Below are positions 38,618-48,557 of a stretch of DNA of 64,000 nt, piece after piece. The stretch is taken from the NCBI RefSeq assembly GCF_030687835.1, contig NZ_CP117449.1, positions 5,771,001 to 5,835,000 on the forward strand, in the 5' to 3' direction. Source of the DNA: Pseudomonas hefeiensis. GTDB lineage: Bacteria > Pseudomonadota > Gammaproteobacteria > Pseudomonadales > Pseudomonadaceae. Below the pieces are notes generated by a model. The model ran no database searches. It saw nothing but the letters and a program-made list of their open reading frames with translations, and was not told the DNA's origin. Each line of letters opens with the position of its first letter. The stretch's first letter is position 1. The position numbers were made by a program, and so were the translations under genes.

Positions 38618-40576
38618 ATGGCCGGGCTGATTCCCCAGAGCTTTATTGACGACCTCCTGAACCGCACCGACATCGTCGATGTGGTCAGCTCTCGCCTGCA
38701 AATGAAAAAAGCCGGCAAGAACTACACGGCCTGCTGCCCATTCCATAAGGAAAAGACCCCGTCCTTCAGTGTCAGCCCCGACAAACAGTTTTATTACTGC
38801 TTCGGCTGTGGCGCTGGTGGCAATGCCCTCGGCTTCATCATGGACCACGACAACCTGGATTTTCCCCAGGCTGTCGAGGAACTGGCCAAAGCCGCCGGCA
38901 TGGAAATTCCTCGCGAGGAAAGCGGTCGAGCGCACAAGCCGCGCCAACCGACCGACTCGCCGCTCTATCCACTGCTGACCGCGGCGGCGGATTTTTATCG
39001 CCAGGCCCTCAAAAGCCATCCGGCCCGCAAAGCGGCAGTGGATTATCTCAAGGGCCGCGGCCTGACCGGAGAAATCGCCCGGGACTTCGGCCTCGGCTTT
39101 GCCCCGCCCGGCTGGGACAATCTGTACAAGCATTTAAGCAGCGACACCTTGCAGCAGCGCGCCATGATCGACGCCGGCCTACTGATCGAAAATGCCGAAA
39201 CCGGCAAGCGCTATGACCGTTTCCGCGACCGGGTAATGTTCCCGATCCGTGACACGCGCGGGCGGATCATCGCGTTTGGCGGCAGGGTCCTGGGCGACGA
39301 CAAGCCCAAGTATCTGAACTCCCCGGAGACCCCGGTATTCCATAAAGGACAGGAACTCTACGGGCTATACGAAGCGCGCAAGAACAACCGCAACCTCGAC
39401 GAAATCATCGTCGTCGAAGGCTACATGGACGTAATCGCCCTGGCCCAGCAAGGTCTGCGCAATGCCGTTGCAACCTTAGGCACCGCCACCAGCGAAGAGC
39501 ACATCAAGCGCCTGTTTCGCGTCGTGCCCAGCGTGTTGTTCTGCTTCGACGGCGACCAGGCTGGCCGCAATGCCGCTTGGCGAGCACTCGAAGCCACGTT
39601 GCCATGCCTGCAGGACGGGCGGCGAGCGCGCTTTCTGTTTTTACCCGAGGGCGAAGACCCGGATACCCTGGTGCGCTCCGAAGGCACCGACGCATTCCGT
39701 GCGCGGATCAACCAGCACGCGCAACCGCTGGCCGATTATTTTTTTCAGCAACTGACCGAAGAAGCCGATCCACGCTCCCTCGAAGGCAAGGCTCATATGG
39801 CCACCCTTGCGGCACCGCTGATCGACAAGGTGCCCGGCGCCAACCTGCGCACATTGATGCGCCAGCGCCTGACCGAAATCACCGGACTGAACAGCGAAGC
39901 GGTCAATCAGCTGGTCCACAGCGCCCCCCAGGAAGCGCCGCCGGCTTACGACCCGGGTATTGATTACGACGCGATGCCGGATTTCGCCGACTATCATCAA
40001 CCTCAGCAGGACTACGCGCCTGCGCAGGAATGGACGCCCAAGAAACCGGGCAGCGGCGGCAAGAAATGGGACAAAAAAACCTGGGACAAGAACGGTAAGC
40101 GCGGCGATCGCGACCAGCCACGTGCCCCGCGCGTGCCGGCCGCCGTCGAACCACCAACACTGGCCGCCCTGCGGACTTTGCTGCACCACCCGCAACTGGC
40201 TGAAAAAGTCGAGGACGCGGGGAACTTCGCCGCCGAGGACCACAGCAATACGCAATTGCTGATCGCACTCCTTGAAGCCGTGCAGAAGAACCCCAAACTA
40301 AACTCTTTCCAGTTGATCGCCCGGTGGCACGGCACCGAACAAGGGCGTCTGTTGAAGGCCCTGGCCGAGAAGGAATGGCTGATTGATGGAGACAACCTTG
40401 AACAACAGTTTTTCGACACCATTACTAGCTTGTCCGCCCGCCAACGCGAGCGAAATCTGGAACAACTTCTGCGAAAAGCTCGCCAGAGCGAGTTGACCAG
40501 CGAAGAGAAAAACCAATTGCGCGACTTACTCAGCCGCAATGTTTGCGCATCAAACCCGACCTCAACTGGCGCGTGA
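38618..40576 (+). CDS. dnaG: DNA primase
   Basis: Synthesises RNA primers for the replication fork in contact with DnaB helicase. It has 652 residues. The N-terminal zinc ribbon has CCPFHKEKTPSFSVSPDKQ followed by YYCFGCGAGGN (about 39-70). The TOPRIM core has IVVEGYMDVIAL and CFDGDQAGRNA (about 265-325). A Lys/Gly-rich linker (KKPGSGGKKWDKKTW, about 475-490) precedes the C-terminal DnaB-interacting helical domain (about 510-640). It is followed by rpoD after 67 bp. Confidence 0.97.
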   Translation: MAGLIPQSFIDDLLNRTDIVDVVSSRLQMKKAGKNYTACCPFHKEKTPSFSVSPDKQFYYCFGCGAGGNALGFIMDHDNLDFPQAVEELAKAAGMEIPREESGRAHKPRQPTDSPLYPLLTAAADFYRQALKSHPARKAAVDYLKGRGLTGEIARDFGLGFAPPGWDNLYKHLSSDTLQQRAMIDAGLLIENAETGKRYDRFRDRVMFPIRDTRGRIIAFGGRVLGDDKPKYLNSPETPVFHKGQELYGLYEARKNNRNLDEIIVVEGYMDVIALAQQGLRNAVATLGTATSEEHIKRLFRVVPSVLFCFDGDQAGRNAAWRALEATLPCLQDGRRARFLFLPEGEDPDTLVRSEGTDAFRARINQHAQPLADYFFQQLTEEADPRSLEGKAHMATLAAPLIDKVPGANLRTLMRQRLTEITGLNSEAVNQLVHSAPQEAPPAYDPGIDYDAMPDFADYHQPQQDYAPAQEWTPKKPGSGGKKWDKKTWDKNGKRGDRDQPRAPRVPAAVEPPTLAALRTLLHHPQLAEKVEDAGNFAAEDHSNTQLLIALLEAVQKNPKLNSFQLIARWHGTEQGRLLKALAEKEWLIDGDNLEQQFFDTITSLSARQRERNLEQLLRKARQSELTSEEKNQLRDLLSRNVCASNPTSTGA

Positions 40577-40590
40577 GGTCACAGCTCAGG

Positions 40591-40596
40591 TATAAT
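40591..40596 (+). promoter_or_regulatory. Candidate -10 box before rpoD
   Basis: A perfect TATAAT, 48 bp upstream of the rpoD ATG, in the dnaG-rpoD gap. No good -35 is seen 16-18 bp upstream, so it may be a weak or extended -10 promoter. Confidence 0.35.
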
Positions 40597-40643
40597 CCTC
40601 GGCTTGTTTTTTGCCCGCCAAGACCTTCAGTGGATAGGGTGTT

Positions 40644-42491
40644 ATGTCCGGAAAAGCGCAACAGCAGTCTCGTATCAAAGAGTTGATCCTATTGGGTCGT
40701 GAGCAGGGCTACCTGACTTACGCGGAGGTCAACGACCACCTGCCGGAGGATATTTCAGATCCGGAACAGGTGGAAGACATCATCCGCATGATCAACGACA
40801 TGGGGATCAACGTATTCGAGGTTGCTCCAGATAAGGATGCCCTTATGCTGGCCGACGCCGATACCGACGAGGCGGCCGCTGAAGAAGCGGCTGCAGCGTT
40901 GGCAGCGGTCGAGACCGACATTGGTCGCACCACCGATCCCGTGCGCATGTACATGCGTGAAATGGGCACGGTAGAGCTCCTCACGCGTGAAGGCGAAATC
41001 GAAATCGCCAAGCGTATTGAAGAAGGCATCCGCGAAGTGATGGGCGCAATCGCGCACTTCCCTGGCACGGTTGACCATATTCTCTCCGAGTACACCCGCG
41101 TCACCACCGAAGGTGGTCGCCTGTCCGACGTCCTGAGCGGTTACATCGACCCGGACGACGGCATCGCGCCGCCTGCAGCCGAAGTGCCGCCGCCGATCGA
41201 CGCGAAAGCCGCCAAGGCCGACGACGACACCGATGACGACGACGCCGACGCCAGCGACGACGAAGAAGAAGCCGAAAGTGGTCCGGATCCGGTCATCGCC
41301 GCACAGCGTTTTGGCGCGGTGTCCGACCAGATGGAGATCACTCGCAAGGCGCTGAAGAAGCACGGCCGCAGCAATAAGCAGGCAATTGCCGAGCTGTTGG
41401 CACTGGCCGAGCTGTTCATGCCGATCAAACTGGTGCCAAAGCAGTTCGAAGGCCTGGTAGAGCGTGTTCGTGGCGCTCTGGATCGTCTGCGTCAGCAAGA
41501 GCGCGCGATCATGCAACTTTGTGTGCGTGATGCCCGCATGCCACGTGCCGATTTCCTGCGTCAGTTCCCTGGCCACGAAGTCGACGAAAGCTGGACCGAT
41601 GCACTGGCCAAAGGCAAAAGCAAATACGCTGAAGCCATCGGTCGCCTGCAACCGGACATCGTTCGCTGCCAGCAGAAACTGAGCGCACTGGAGGCCGAAA
41701 CCAGCCTGACCATCGCCGAGATCAAGGACATCAACCGTCGTATGTCGATCGGTGAGGCCAAGGCCCGCCGCGCGAAGAAAGAGATGGTCGAAGCGAACTT
41801 GCGTCTGGTGATCTCCATCGCCAAGAAGTACACCAACCGCGGCCTGCAATTCCTCGATCTGATCCAGGAAGGCAACATCGGCCTGATGAAAGCGGTGGAC
41901 AAGTTCGAATACCGTCGCGGCTACAAGTTCTCGACTTATGCTACCTGGTGGATCCGTCAGGCGATCACTCGCTCGATCGCCGACCAGGCCCGCACCATTC
42001 GTATTCCGGTGCACATGATCGAGACCATCAACAAGCTCAACCGCATTTCCCGGCAGATGTTGCAGGAGATGGGTCGTGAACCGACTCCGGAAGAGCTGGG
42101 CGAACGCATGGAAATGCCTGAGGACAAGATCCGCAAGGTATTGAAGATCGCCAAAGAGCCGATCTCCATGGAAACCCCGATCGGTGATGACGAAGACTCC
42201 CATCTGGGTGACTTCATCGAAGACTCCACCATGCAGTCGCCGATCGATGTCGCCACCGTTGAGAGTCTCAAGGAAGCGACTCGCGAAGTACTCTCCGGCC
42301 TTACTGCCCGTGAAGCCAAGGTACTGCGCATGCGTTTCGGCATCGACATGAATACCGACCACACCCTTGAGGAAGTCGGTAAGCAGTTTGACGTGACCCG
42401 CGAGCGGATTCGTCAGATCGAAGCCAAGGCCTTACGCAAATTGCGCCATCCGACGCGAAGCGAGCATCTGCGCTCCTTTCTCGACGAGTGA
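40644..42491 (+). CDS. rpoD: RNA polymerase housekeeping sigma factor sigma-70
   Basis: Primary sigma factor directing RNA polymerase to -35/-10 promoters, 615 residues. Region 1.1 covers about 1-80; region 1.2 starts near [19 protein letters not shown]. An acidic non-conserved insert ([18 protein letters not shown], about 193-210) is followed by regions 2.1-2.4 (about 375-450), including [20 protein letters not shown]. Region 3 follows, and region 4.2 carries the helix-turn-helix [20 protein letters not shown]. It is the last gene of rpsU-dnaG-rpoD and ends at a strong terminator. Confidence 0.98.
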   Translation: MSGKAQQQSRIKELILLGREQGYLTYAEVNDHLPEDISDPEQVEDIIRMINDMGINVFEVAPDKDALMLADADTDEAAAEEAAAALAAVETDIGRTTDPVRMYMREMGTVELLTREGEIEIAKRIEEGIREVMGAIAHFPGTVDHILSEYTRVTTEGGRLSDVLSGYIDPDDGIAPPAAEVPPPIDAKAAKADDDTDDDDADASDDEEEAESGPDPVIAAQRFGAVSDQMEITRKALKKHGRSNKQAIAELLALAELFMPIKLVPKQFEGLVERVRGALDRLRQQERAIMQLCVRDARMPRADFLRQFPGHEVDESWTDALAKGKSKYAEAIGRLQPDIVRCQQKLSALEAETSLTIAEIKDINRRMSIGEAKARRAKKEMVEANLRLVISIAKKYTNRGLQFLDLIQEGNIGLMKAVDKFEYRRGYKFSTYATWWIRQAITRSIADQARTIRIPVHMIETINKLNRISRQMLQEMGREPTPEELGERMEMPEDKIRKVLKIAKEPISMETPIGDDEDSHLGDFIEDSTMQSPIDVATVESLKEATREVLSGLTAREAKVLRMRFGIDMNTDHTLEEVGKQFDVTRERIRQIEAKALRKLRHPTRSEHLRSFLDE

Positions 42492-42495
42492 CGTT

Positions 42496-42524
42496 AAAAA
42501 CCCCCGGCCCTGCCGGGGGTTTTG
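42496..42524 (+). terminator. Rho-independent terminator of rpoD
   Basis: AAAAACCCCCGGC-CCT-GCCGGGGGTTTT: a seven-pair GC stem bounded by A and T runs, five bases after the rpoD stop. Confidence 0.93.
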
Positions 42525-42615
42525 TTATGTGCAGATAAAATCCCCCCGTTGCGCCCCCCCGTCCTATTGCCCGTCTACACTCGAAACATCCTTCCCAAGC
42601 CATGACGAGACCGTG

Positions 42616-45600
42616 ATGCCCAGACTGACGGCCGTGATTTTGCTGTCATTGATGACCTGGACCGCAACGGCTGGCGCGCTGACGCTCACCGACGAAGAGC
42701 GCCGCTGGCTCAAGGACCACCCCGACCTGCGCCTGGGTGTCGACGCCTCCTGGCCGCCGTTCGAATTTCGTGACGATCAAGGACGATACCAGGGCCTGGC
42801 CGCCGACTACGTGGATCTTATCCGCGAGCGGCTGGCCGTCACACTCACACCCATCGAGCCCGTCAGTTGGACCATGGTGCTGGAACAGGTCGCACAGGGC
42901 AAAATCGATCTGTTGCCGGGCATAATGTCCACCCCTGAACGTCAGAGTTACCTGGCTTTCACCCGTCCATATCTCGACTTCCCGATTGTCATCCTGGCCC
43001 ATCACGGTGGTGCAGAGCCTCATAACCTTGAGGATCTGTACGGGCTGAAGATCGCCGTGGTGGAAAACTATGCGCCCCACGAACTGCTGCGCAACCATCA
43101 TCCAGACCTGAATCTGGTGGCGCTGCCCAATGTCAGTTCAGCTCTGCAAGCCCTGGCGACTGACAAAGTGGACGCCGTGGTGGGCGACCTGGCCTCCAGT
43201 GTCTGGAGCCTGCGCCAACTCAAACTTGACGGGCTTTATGTCAGCGGGGAGACACCCTATCGCTATCAACTGGCCATGGGTGTCCCCCGTGAGAACAAGA
43301 TACTGGTGGGAATCCTGGACAAGGTGATAGCGGACATGAGCCCGGCCCAGATCAGCGAAATTCAGGAGAAATGGGTCGGCAATGTCCGGGATTACCGCAG
43401 GTTCTGGTCAGATCTGCTGCTTTACGGCTTACCTGCGCTGTTGCTCTTGAGCGGTATCCTCGCGGCGGTGATTCGCATCAATCGCCGCCTCAGCTCAGAG
43501 ATCGCGCGACGAGTCGATCTGGAACAAGAGTTGCGCAGCAGCGAATACCACTATCGCGGGCTGGTGGAGAGCCTTTCAGCAATTGCCTGGGAGGCAAGGG
43601 TCAGCGATTTCACCTACAGCTATGTATCACCCCACGCCGAAGAGCTGCTCGGTTATCCCCTCGCCCACTGGCTGATTCCAGGGTTCTGGCGAAACATTAT
43701 TCATCCTGCTGACCTGATCCGCGCCCAGACCTATTGCGATCATGAAGTGCTGGCAGGCCGAGACCATTGCATTGATTACCGCGTGATCACCGCTGACGGC
43801 CGCTGCCTGTGGGTACGCGATATCGTCAGCCTGATCGAGCACGGCCATGAGCCGGTGATGCGCGGGTTGATGATCGACATCAGTGAAGCCAAACGCACCG
43901 AGGAAGCGTTGCGTCTATCGGAGCAGAAGTTCGCTTCGGTATTCCGCCAGTGTCCGGACATTCTGGTGATTGCGCGCCTGCTGGACGGTTGCCTGCTGGA
44001 GGTCAACAAAGCCTTCGAAGAACAAATTGGTCTGAGCGCCGCAGAGGTGGTGGGCCAGACCGCGACCGAACTGAACATCTGGGGCATTCAGAACGTGGGG
44101 CCGGGGCTGCTGCAAAGATTGCAGGCCGGCAGTATCCGTAATCTGGAAATGCCTTTCCGCCGCAGCAACGGCCAGGTGTTCACTGGGCTAATCTCCGCCG
44201 AACCCTTCGACCTGGACACCACCCCAGCCTTGGTCGTGGTGGTCCGCGACATCAGCCAGCTCAAGGAAACCCAACAGCAATTGCAAACCTCCGAAGAGAA
44301 GTTCGCCAAGGCTTTTCACGCCTCGCCCGACGGCCTGCTGCTGTCCCGACAAAGTGACGGCCTGCTGATTGAGGTCAACGAAGGCTTCAGCCGCATTACC
44401 GGTTTCAACAGCGCCTTGTCGGTGGACCGCTCCACCCTGGACCTGGGCATCTGGGTCAACCTCAACGAGCGCAAACAGATGCTCGACCTGCTGCAACGAG
44501 ACGGTTATGTCAGGGATTTCAGGTGCCATATCCGCCGCAACGACGGACAGGTACGGCTTTGTGAGGTGTCCAGTCGCCCCCTGCCCATCGGCAACGAAGA
44601 CTGCATGCTGACCATCGCCCGGGACATCACCGAACGCCACCTGATGCAGGAAAAACTGCAACAGGCCGCAACGGTATTCGAGAGTACCGCCGAAGGCGTG
44701 TTGATCACCGATACGCAACAACACATCAGCGCGGTAAACCGTGCCTTCAGCGAAATCACCGGCTATAGCGAAACCGAAGCCCTGGGCCATACGCCACGGT
44801 TGTTGGCTTCCGGCCTGCATGACAGCGCGTTTTACGCCGCGATGTGGCATCAACTGACAGCCGATGGCCACTGGCAAGGGGAGATTTCCAATAGGCGTAA
44901 AAACGGCGAGCTGTATCCCAGTTGGCTGACCATCAGCGCGGTGCGTAACCGGGATCGGGAAATCACCCATTTCGTTGCGGTCTTTGCTGATATTTCCAGC
45001 CTCAAGCACGCTCAGGCCCGACTCGACTACCAGGCACACCACGACCCGCTCACCGGCCTGCCGAATCGCACATTGTTCGAAAGCCGCTTACTGATGGCTC
45101 TCAATAGCCAGCAGGAAGATGGTGGCCAGGGTGCGGTGCTATTCCTGGACCTGGATCGCTTCAAGCACATCAATGACAGCCTGGGGCACCCGGTGGGGGA
45201 TCTGCTGCTCAAGGGCATCGCCGTGCGCCTACGTGAGCAGTTGCGCGATATCGACACCGTGGCGCGCCTGGGTGGAGACGAATTCATCATCTTGCTGCCA
45301 GGCCTGCAACAACCCAGCGATGCCGAGTACATCGCCCAGAAGCTGTTGAATGGCTTTGCCGCGCCGTTCCAGGCCGGCGAGCATGAATTTTTTATCAGTG
45401 CCAGTATCGGCACCAGTCTGTACCCGCAGGATGGTTGCGATGTCGCCACCTTGGTCAAAAACGCCGATGCGGCGATGTACCGCTCCAAAGCCAAGGGTCG
45501 CAACCGGGTGGAAAGCTACACCCGCGACCTCACCGCCCAGGCCAGTGAACGGGTGGCTCTGGAACACGAGCTGCGACGTGCCATAGAACGCAACGAGTTG

Positions 45601-46359
45601 TCGCTGTCTTACCAACCAAAATTCAGCCTTGCCGACAACCGGCTGGTGGGCGCCGAGGCGCTGATACGCTGGACCCATCCCACGTTTGGCGACGTGCCGC
45701 CGGAACATTTCATCCCATTGGCTGAAGAAAACGGCATGATCTTGCAAATTGGCGACTGGGTACTGGAATGTGCCTGCCGGCAACTGTCCGAATGGAACGA
45801 TACCTATGAAAGTCTCGGCCCACTGTCGGTCAATCTTGCTGGAGCCCAACTGCGCCAACCCAACCTGCTGGGTCGGATCGAACAACTGCTGCGTGAGCAC
45901 CGTCTCAAGCCCGGTCTATTGCAACTGGAAATCACCGAAAACTTCATTATGAGTCAGGCCGAAGAGGCGCTGGCGGTGCTGCACCAGCTGAAGAAACTTG
46001 GTGTGCAACTGGCGATCGACGACTTCGGCACCGGCTACTCCTCCCTGAGCTATCTCAAACGCTTGCCACTGGACTTCCTCAAGATCGACCAGTCCTTCGT
46101 CCGTGGCCTGCCCGATGACCCCCACGACGTGGCGATCGTGCGGGCAATCATCGCCCTGGGCCGCAGCATGCAATTCACCATCATCGCCGAAGGCGTCGAA
46201 ACCCTGGCCCAGCAGCAATTCCTGGCTGAAGAAGGCTGCGAACAGATTCAGGGCTACATCGTCAGCCTGCCCCTGTGCGCCGAAGAGTTCGCCGCAACGT
46301 TTCTTCGTATGACCGTATCGGATTTTTCGGATAGCACAGCCGAGAAACCGTCGTTATAA
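42616..46359 (+). CDS. Periplasmic-binding-domain PAS/GGDEF/EAL cyclic-di-GMP protein
   Basis: Membrane-bound c-di-GMP regulator of 1247 residues. A signal peptide (MPRLTAVILLSLMTWTATAG) is followed by an SBP_bac_3 sensor domain (about 30-255), a membrane helix (LLLYGLPALLLLSGILAAVI, about 275-294) and four PAS domains between about 320 and 800. The GGDEF domain has an intact RLGGDEF and an upstream RDID inhibitory site. The EAL domain has GAEALIRW, LEITENF and IDDFGTGYSSL. Both catalytic motifs are intact, so it could make or degrade c-di-GMP. I start at the ATG at 42616 because the 29 codons before it are leader DNA. The ligand is unknown. Confidence 0.92.
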   Translation: MPRLTAVILLSLMTWTATAGALTLTDEERRWLKDHPDLRLGVDASWPPFEFRDDQGRYQGLAADYVDLIRERLAVTLTPIEPVSWTMVLEQVAQGKIDLLPGIMSTPERQSYLAFTRPYLDFPIVILAHHGGAEPHNLEDLYGLKIAVVENYAPHELLRNHHPDLNLVALPNVSSALQALATDKVDAVVGDLASSVWSLRQLKLDGLYVSGETPYRYQLAMGVPRENKILVGILDKVIADMSPAQISEIQEKWVGNVRDYRRFWSDLLLYGLPALLLLSGILAAVIRINRRLSSEIARRVDLEQELRSSEYHYRGLVESLSAIAWEARVSDFTYSYVSPHAEELLGYPLAHWLIPGFWRNIIHPADLIRAQTYCDHEVLAGRDHCIDYRVITADGRCLWVRDIVSLIEHGHEPVMRGLMIDISEAKRTEEALRLSEQKFASVFRQCPDILVIARLLDGCLLEVNKAFEEQIGLSAAEVVGQTATELNIWGIQNVGPGLLQRLQAGSIRNLEMPFRRSNGQVFTGLISAEPFDLDTTPALVVVVRDISQLKETQQQLQTSEEKFAKAFHASPDGLLLSRQSDGLLIEVNEGFSRITGFNSALSVDRSTLDLGIWVNLNERKQMLDLLQRDGYVRDFRCHIRRNDGQVRLCEVSSRPLPIGNEDCMLTIARDITERHLMQEKLQQAATVFESTAEGVLITDTQQHISAVNRAFSEITGYSETEALGHTPRLLASGLHDSAFYAAMWHQLTADGHWQGEISNRRKNGELYPSWLTISAVRNRDREITHFVAVFADISSLKHAQARLDYQAHHDPLTGLPNRTLFESRLLMALNSQQEDGGQGAVLFLDLDRFKHINDSLGHPVGDLLLKGIAVRLREQLRDIDTVARLGGDEFIILLPGLQQPSDAEYIAQKLLNGFAAPFQAGEHEFFISASIGTSLYPQDGCDVATLVKNADAAMYRSKAKGRNRVESYTRDLTAQASERVALEHELRRAIERNELSLSYQPKFSLADNRLVGAEALIRWTHPTFGDVPPEHFIPLAEENGMILQIGDWVLECACRQLSEWNDTYESLGPLSVNLAGAQLRQPNLLGRIEQLLREHRLKPGLLQLEITENFIMSQAEEALAVLHQLKKLGVQLAIDDFGTGYSSLSYLKRLPLDFLKIDQSFVRGLPDDPHDVAIVRAIIALGRSMQFTIIAEGVETLAQQQFLAEEGCEQIQGYIVSLPLCAEEFAATFLRMTVSDFSDSTAEKPSL

Positions 46360-46360
46360 T
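46355..46360 (+). promoter_or_regulatory. Candidate -10 box of the tRNA gene
   Basis: A perfect TATAAT overlaps the stop codon of the GGDEF/EAL gene and lies 15 bp before the tRNA, which is suitable spacing for a short 5' leader. The -35 region is poor. Confidence 0.35.
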
Positions 46361-46374
46361 CCGCGACCTACTGA

Positions 46375-46451
46375 GGGCCTATAGCTCAGTTGGTTAGAGC
46401 AGAGGACTCATAATCCTTTGGTCCACGGTTCGAGTCCGTGTGGGCCCACCA
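46375..46451 (+). tRNA. tRNA with CAT anticodon, probably tRNA-Ile2
   Basis: Seventy-seven bases form a full cloverleaf: acceptor GGGCCTA/TGGGCCC, D arm AGCTCAGTTGGTTAGAGC, anticodon arm AGGACTCATAATCCT, T arm with GGTTCGAGTCC, and an encoded CCA. The anticodon is CAT. The stem-loop context GACTCATAATC plus the G-rich acceptor resembles the lysidine-modified isoleucine tRNA (reads AUA), rather than elongator tRNA-Met, whose acceptor in Pseudomonas begins GGCTACG. Assignment as Ile2 is inference. Confidence 0.9.
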
Positions 46452-46456
46452 AATTG

Positions 46457-46480
46457 AAAGCCGCGCATTGCGCGGCTTTT
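46457..46480 (+). terminator. Terminator of the tRNA
   Basis: AAAGCCGCGC-ATT-GCGCGGCTTTT, starting six bases after the encoded CCA. Confidence 0.9.
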
Positions 46481-46926
46481 GCGTTTCTGAACGGCAAGAC
46501 TGGACGCCGGTGCCAGAGCTGTTAGCCAAGTTGCTTCGGGATGAGGGCATCATCCATGTCAGATATCCGCAACCAGCTATATTGAATGTCACCTATACCG
46601 GGGACACTCAGAAAAAATAGCAGTAGCACTCATGTGAACAGGTACTGGAAAGCCCCTGAGACTGATCGCGCATAACTATCAGGGCCCAAACTTACCGCTC
46701 TGTAGTACAGTTGCGCCCGCCAGGGCCCGGCCACTGCCAGCGATAAAGGCCGGTGCTGCCCTCGAACGACTCGACGGTGCCATGTTTGCGGGTTTTTCGG
46801 ATCGGGAACGGTCGGCGGCATCGAAACGTCCGAAGACAAGAAATCGGATGTAAAACCACGCATAAACTGATCGCGGGACGCTTAAGAGAGCGGTTCCGCC
46901 GATAATAAGAAATATAGGAGAAACAG
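46481..46926. other. 446 bp intergenic region between tRNA terminator and symporter
   Basis: No convincing gene. Short open frames on both strands lack ribosome binding sites. The right end (about 46860-46926) becomes AT-rich (AATAAGAAATATAGGAGAAAC) and supplies a good AGGAG for the symporter gene. An imperfect GCCCCTGA/TCAGGGC repeat at 46652-46685 is the only other structure seen. Confidence 0.6.
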
Positions 46927-48357
46927 ATGGAATTCCTGCAAACGCTGTTTGGGTATGTCGACAGCCTCACGTGGGGGTGGTCGCTCATACCCATTCTCGT
47001 AGTCTTCGGAGTGTTCATCACGATTATGTCGGGTTTCGTCCAGTTCGAATTCTTCGGCCGGATGTTCCGCGTGCTCTCAGGGAAGAACCAGAATAGCGAC
47101 CCCAACAACCTCAGCGCGCGTCAAGCGCTGCTCGTATCTGTGGGCGGCCGCGTGGGCGGCGGAAACATTGCCGGTGTAGCCGTCGCGATCACACTCGGTG
47201 GGCCCGGTGCGGTTTTCTGGATGTGGTGCATCGCGCTCATCGGCATGGCGACCAGTCTCGTCGAATGTACGCTTGCCCAGATTTATAAGCGCACCGACGG
47301 GGAACACTCCTTCCGTGGCGGCCCAGCCGACTATATCCGGCATGGCCTCGGGTCGAACTACAACTGGCTTGCGATAGTTTATGCAATCTGTCTGCTGGCG
47401 GCCTTCGGCCTTGGCTTCAACGCCTTCCAAGGCAACACTGTTGCCGGCGCGATGCAGGATTCGTTCGGTATCAGCCGCTTTGTGACCGGAGCGCTGCTGG
47501 TCCTCGTCACCGGGTTCGTGATCTTTGGTGGCATCAAGCGCATCGCCAAGGCGGCCGACGTCGTGGTGCCCGTCATGGCACTGGGTTACCTGGCGCTTGC
47601 CCTGATCGTCATCGTGATGAACATCGGTGAAATTCCGGCGCTCTTCGTACGTATCGTCTCGAGCGCCTTCGGCTATGAAGAAGCCATCGCCGGTGGCATG
47701 GGGGCTGCGATCGCGCAAGGCTTGCGCCGCGGGCTGTTCTCAAACGAGGCGGGGCTTGGTTCGGCACCGAACGTCGCAGCCACTGCGCTGGTCCATCACC
47801 CGGTCAGCCAGGGCATCACCCAATCGTTCTCGGTCTTCATCGACACGATCGTGATTTGCTCGTGCACGGCTTTCATCATCCTGCTGGGTGATGTCTATGT
47901 TGCCGGTGCAACAGGCATCGACGGTGTCGTGCTGACACAACAGTCACTGGCCAGCCATTTTGGTGAGTGGTCGCGCTACGCGTTGAGTCTGGCGATCCTG
48001 CTCTTCGCCTTCTCGTCCATCATCTATAACGTCTATCTGGGTGAAAACGCACTGGCGGCCATCACCAAATCCAAACCCGCCCTGCTGGTGCTGCGCGTGT
48101 TGATCCTGGGCTTGATTTTCCTCGGCGCCGCCGCCCCGAACGCCACCTCGGTCTTCTTCTTCTCAGACCCGATGATGGGCATTCTGGCACTTGTGAACCT
48201 GATTGCGATTCTGATGCTGTTCCCTACCGCAATACGGGTGATCAACGACTTCCGCGCGCAGTTGAAAGCCGGTGTGGCAAGGCCAGTCTTTGATCCGGCA
48301 AAATTCCCCGACCTCGATCTCGACCGCAAGGCATGGGATACGAATCGCTGGAAATGA
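46927..48357 (+). CDS. Sodium:alanine/glycine symporter family (AGCS) transporter
   Basis: Inner-membrane amino-acid symporter of 476 residues with about ten or eleven membrane segments. The family signature region is GGNIAGVAVAITLGGPGAVF (about 80-99). Other typical parts are LRRGLFSNEAGLGSAPNVAA (about 264-283) and the C-terminal amphipathic stretch. Codon choice in the first half (ATA, GTA, CTC, TCG frequent) differs from neighbouring genes. It lies between the tRNA and the lrp-davBA genes and might bring in an amino acid connected with them, but substrate specificity for the family is mostly alanine or glycine. Confidence 0.9.
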   Translation: MEFLQTLFGYVDSLTWGWSLIPILVVFGVFITIMSGFVQFEFFGRMFRVLSGKNQNSDPNNLSARQALLVSVGGRVGGGNIAGVAVAITLGGPGAVFWMWCIALIGMATSLVECTLAQIYKRTDGEHSFRGGPADYIRHGLGSNYNWLAIVYAICLLAAFGLGFNAFQGNTVAGAMQDSFGISRFVTGALLVLVTGFVIFGGIKRIAKAADVVVPVMALGYLALALIVIVMNIGEIPALFVRIVSSAFGYEEAIAGGMGAAIAQGLRRGLFSNEAGLGSAPNVAATALVHHPVSQGITQSFSVFIDTIVICSCTAFIILLGDVYVAGATGIDGVVLTQQSLASHFGEWSRYALSLAILLFAFSSIIYNVYLGENALAAITKSKPALLVLRVLILGLIFLGAAAPNATSVFFFSDPMMGILALVNLIAILMLFPTAIRVINDFRAQLKAGVARPVFDPAKFPDLDLDRKAWDTNRWK

Positions 48358-48557
48358 TCCTACCCCGGTCGCAGCCTGGATTGGGCTGCGGCCACATCTG
48401 AAACGGGCGGGTGCCCGCATCGTCAAATCTGCGGATACTGCCGCCATGCCCAACGTCATGGTGGCAGGCATTTCCCGACCGCATCCTAATGGAGTCGGTG
48501 GCAAAGGCATGCGAGCCTGTAACATGCCTACCACCGATATCCACGCCGGAGCCCATC

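Noticed and set aside
46438..46620. 60-codon open frame overlapping the end of the tRNA
   Set aside because: It begins inside the tRNA and reads through its terminator.
48411..48557. 49-codon extension of the Lrp-type regulator
   Set aside because: Family members begin just before the helix-turn-helix; the TTG at 48558 has CGGAG at good distance.
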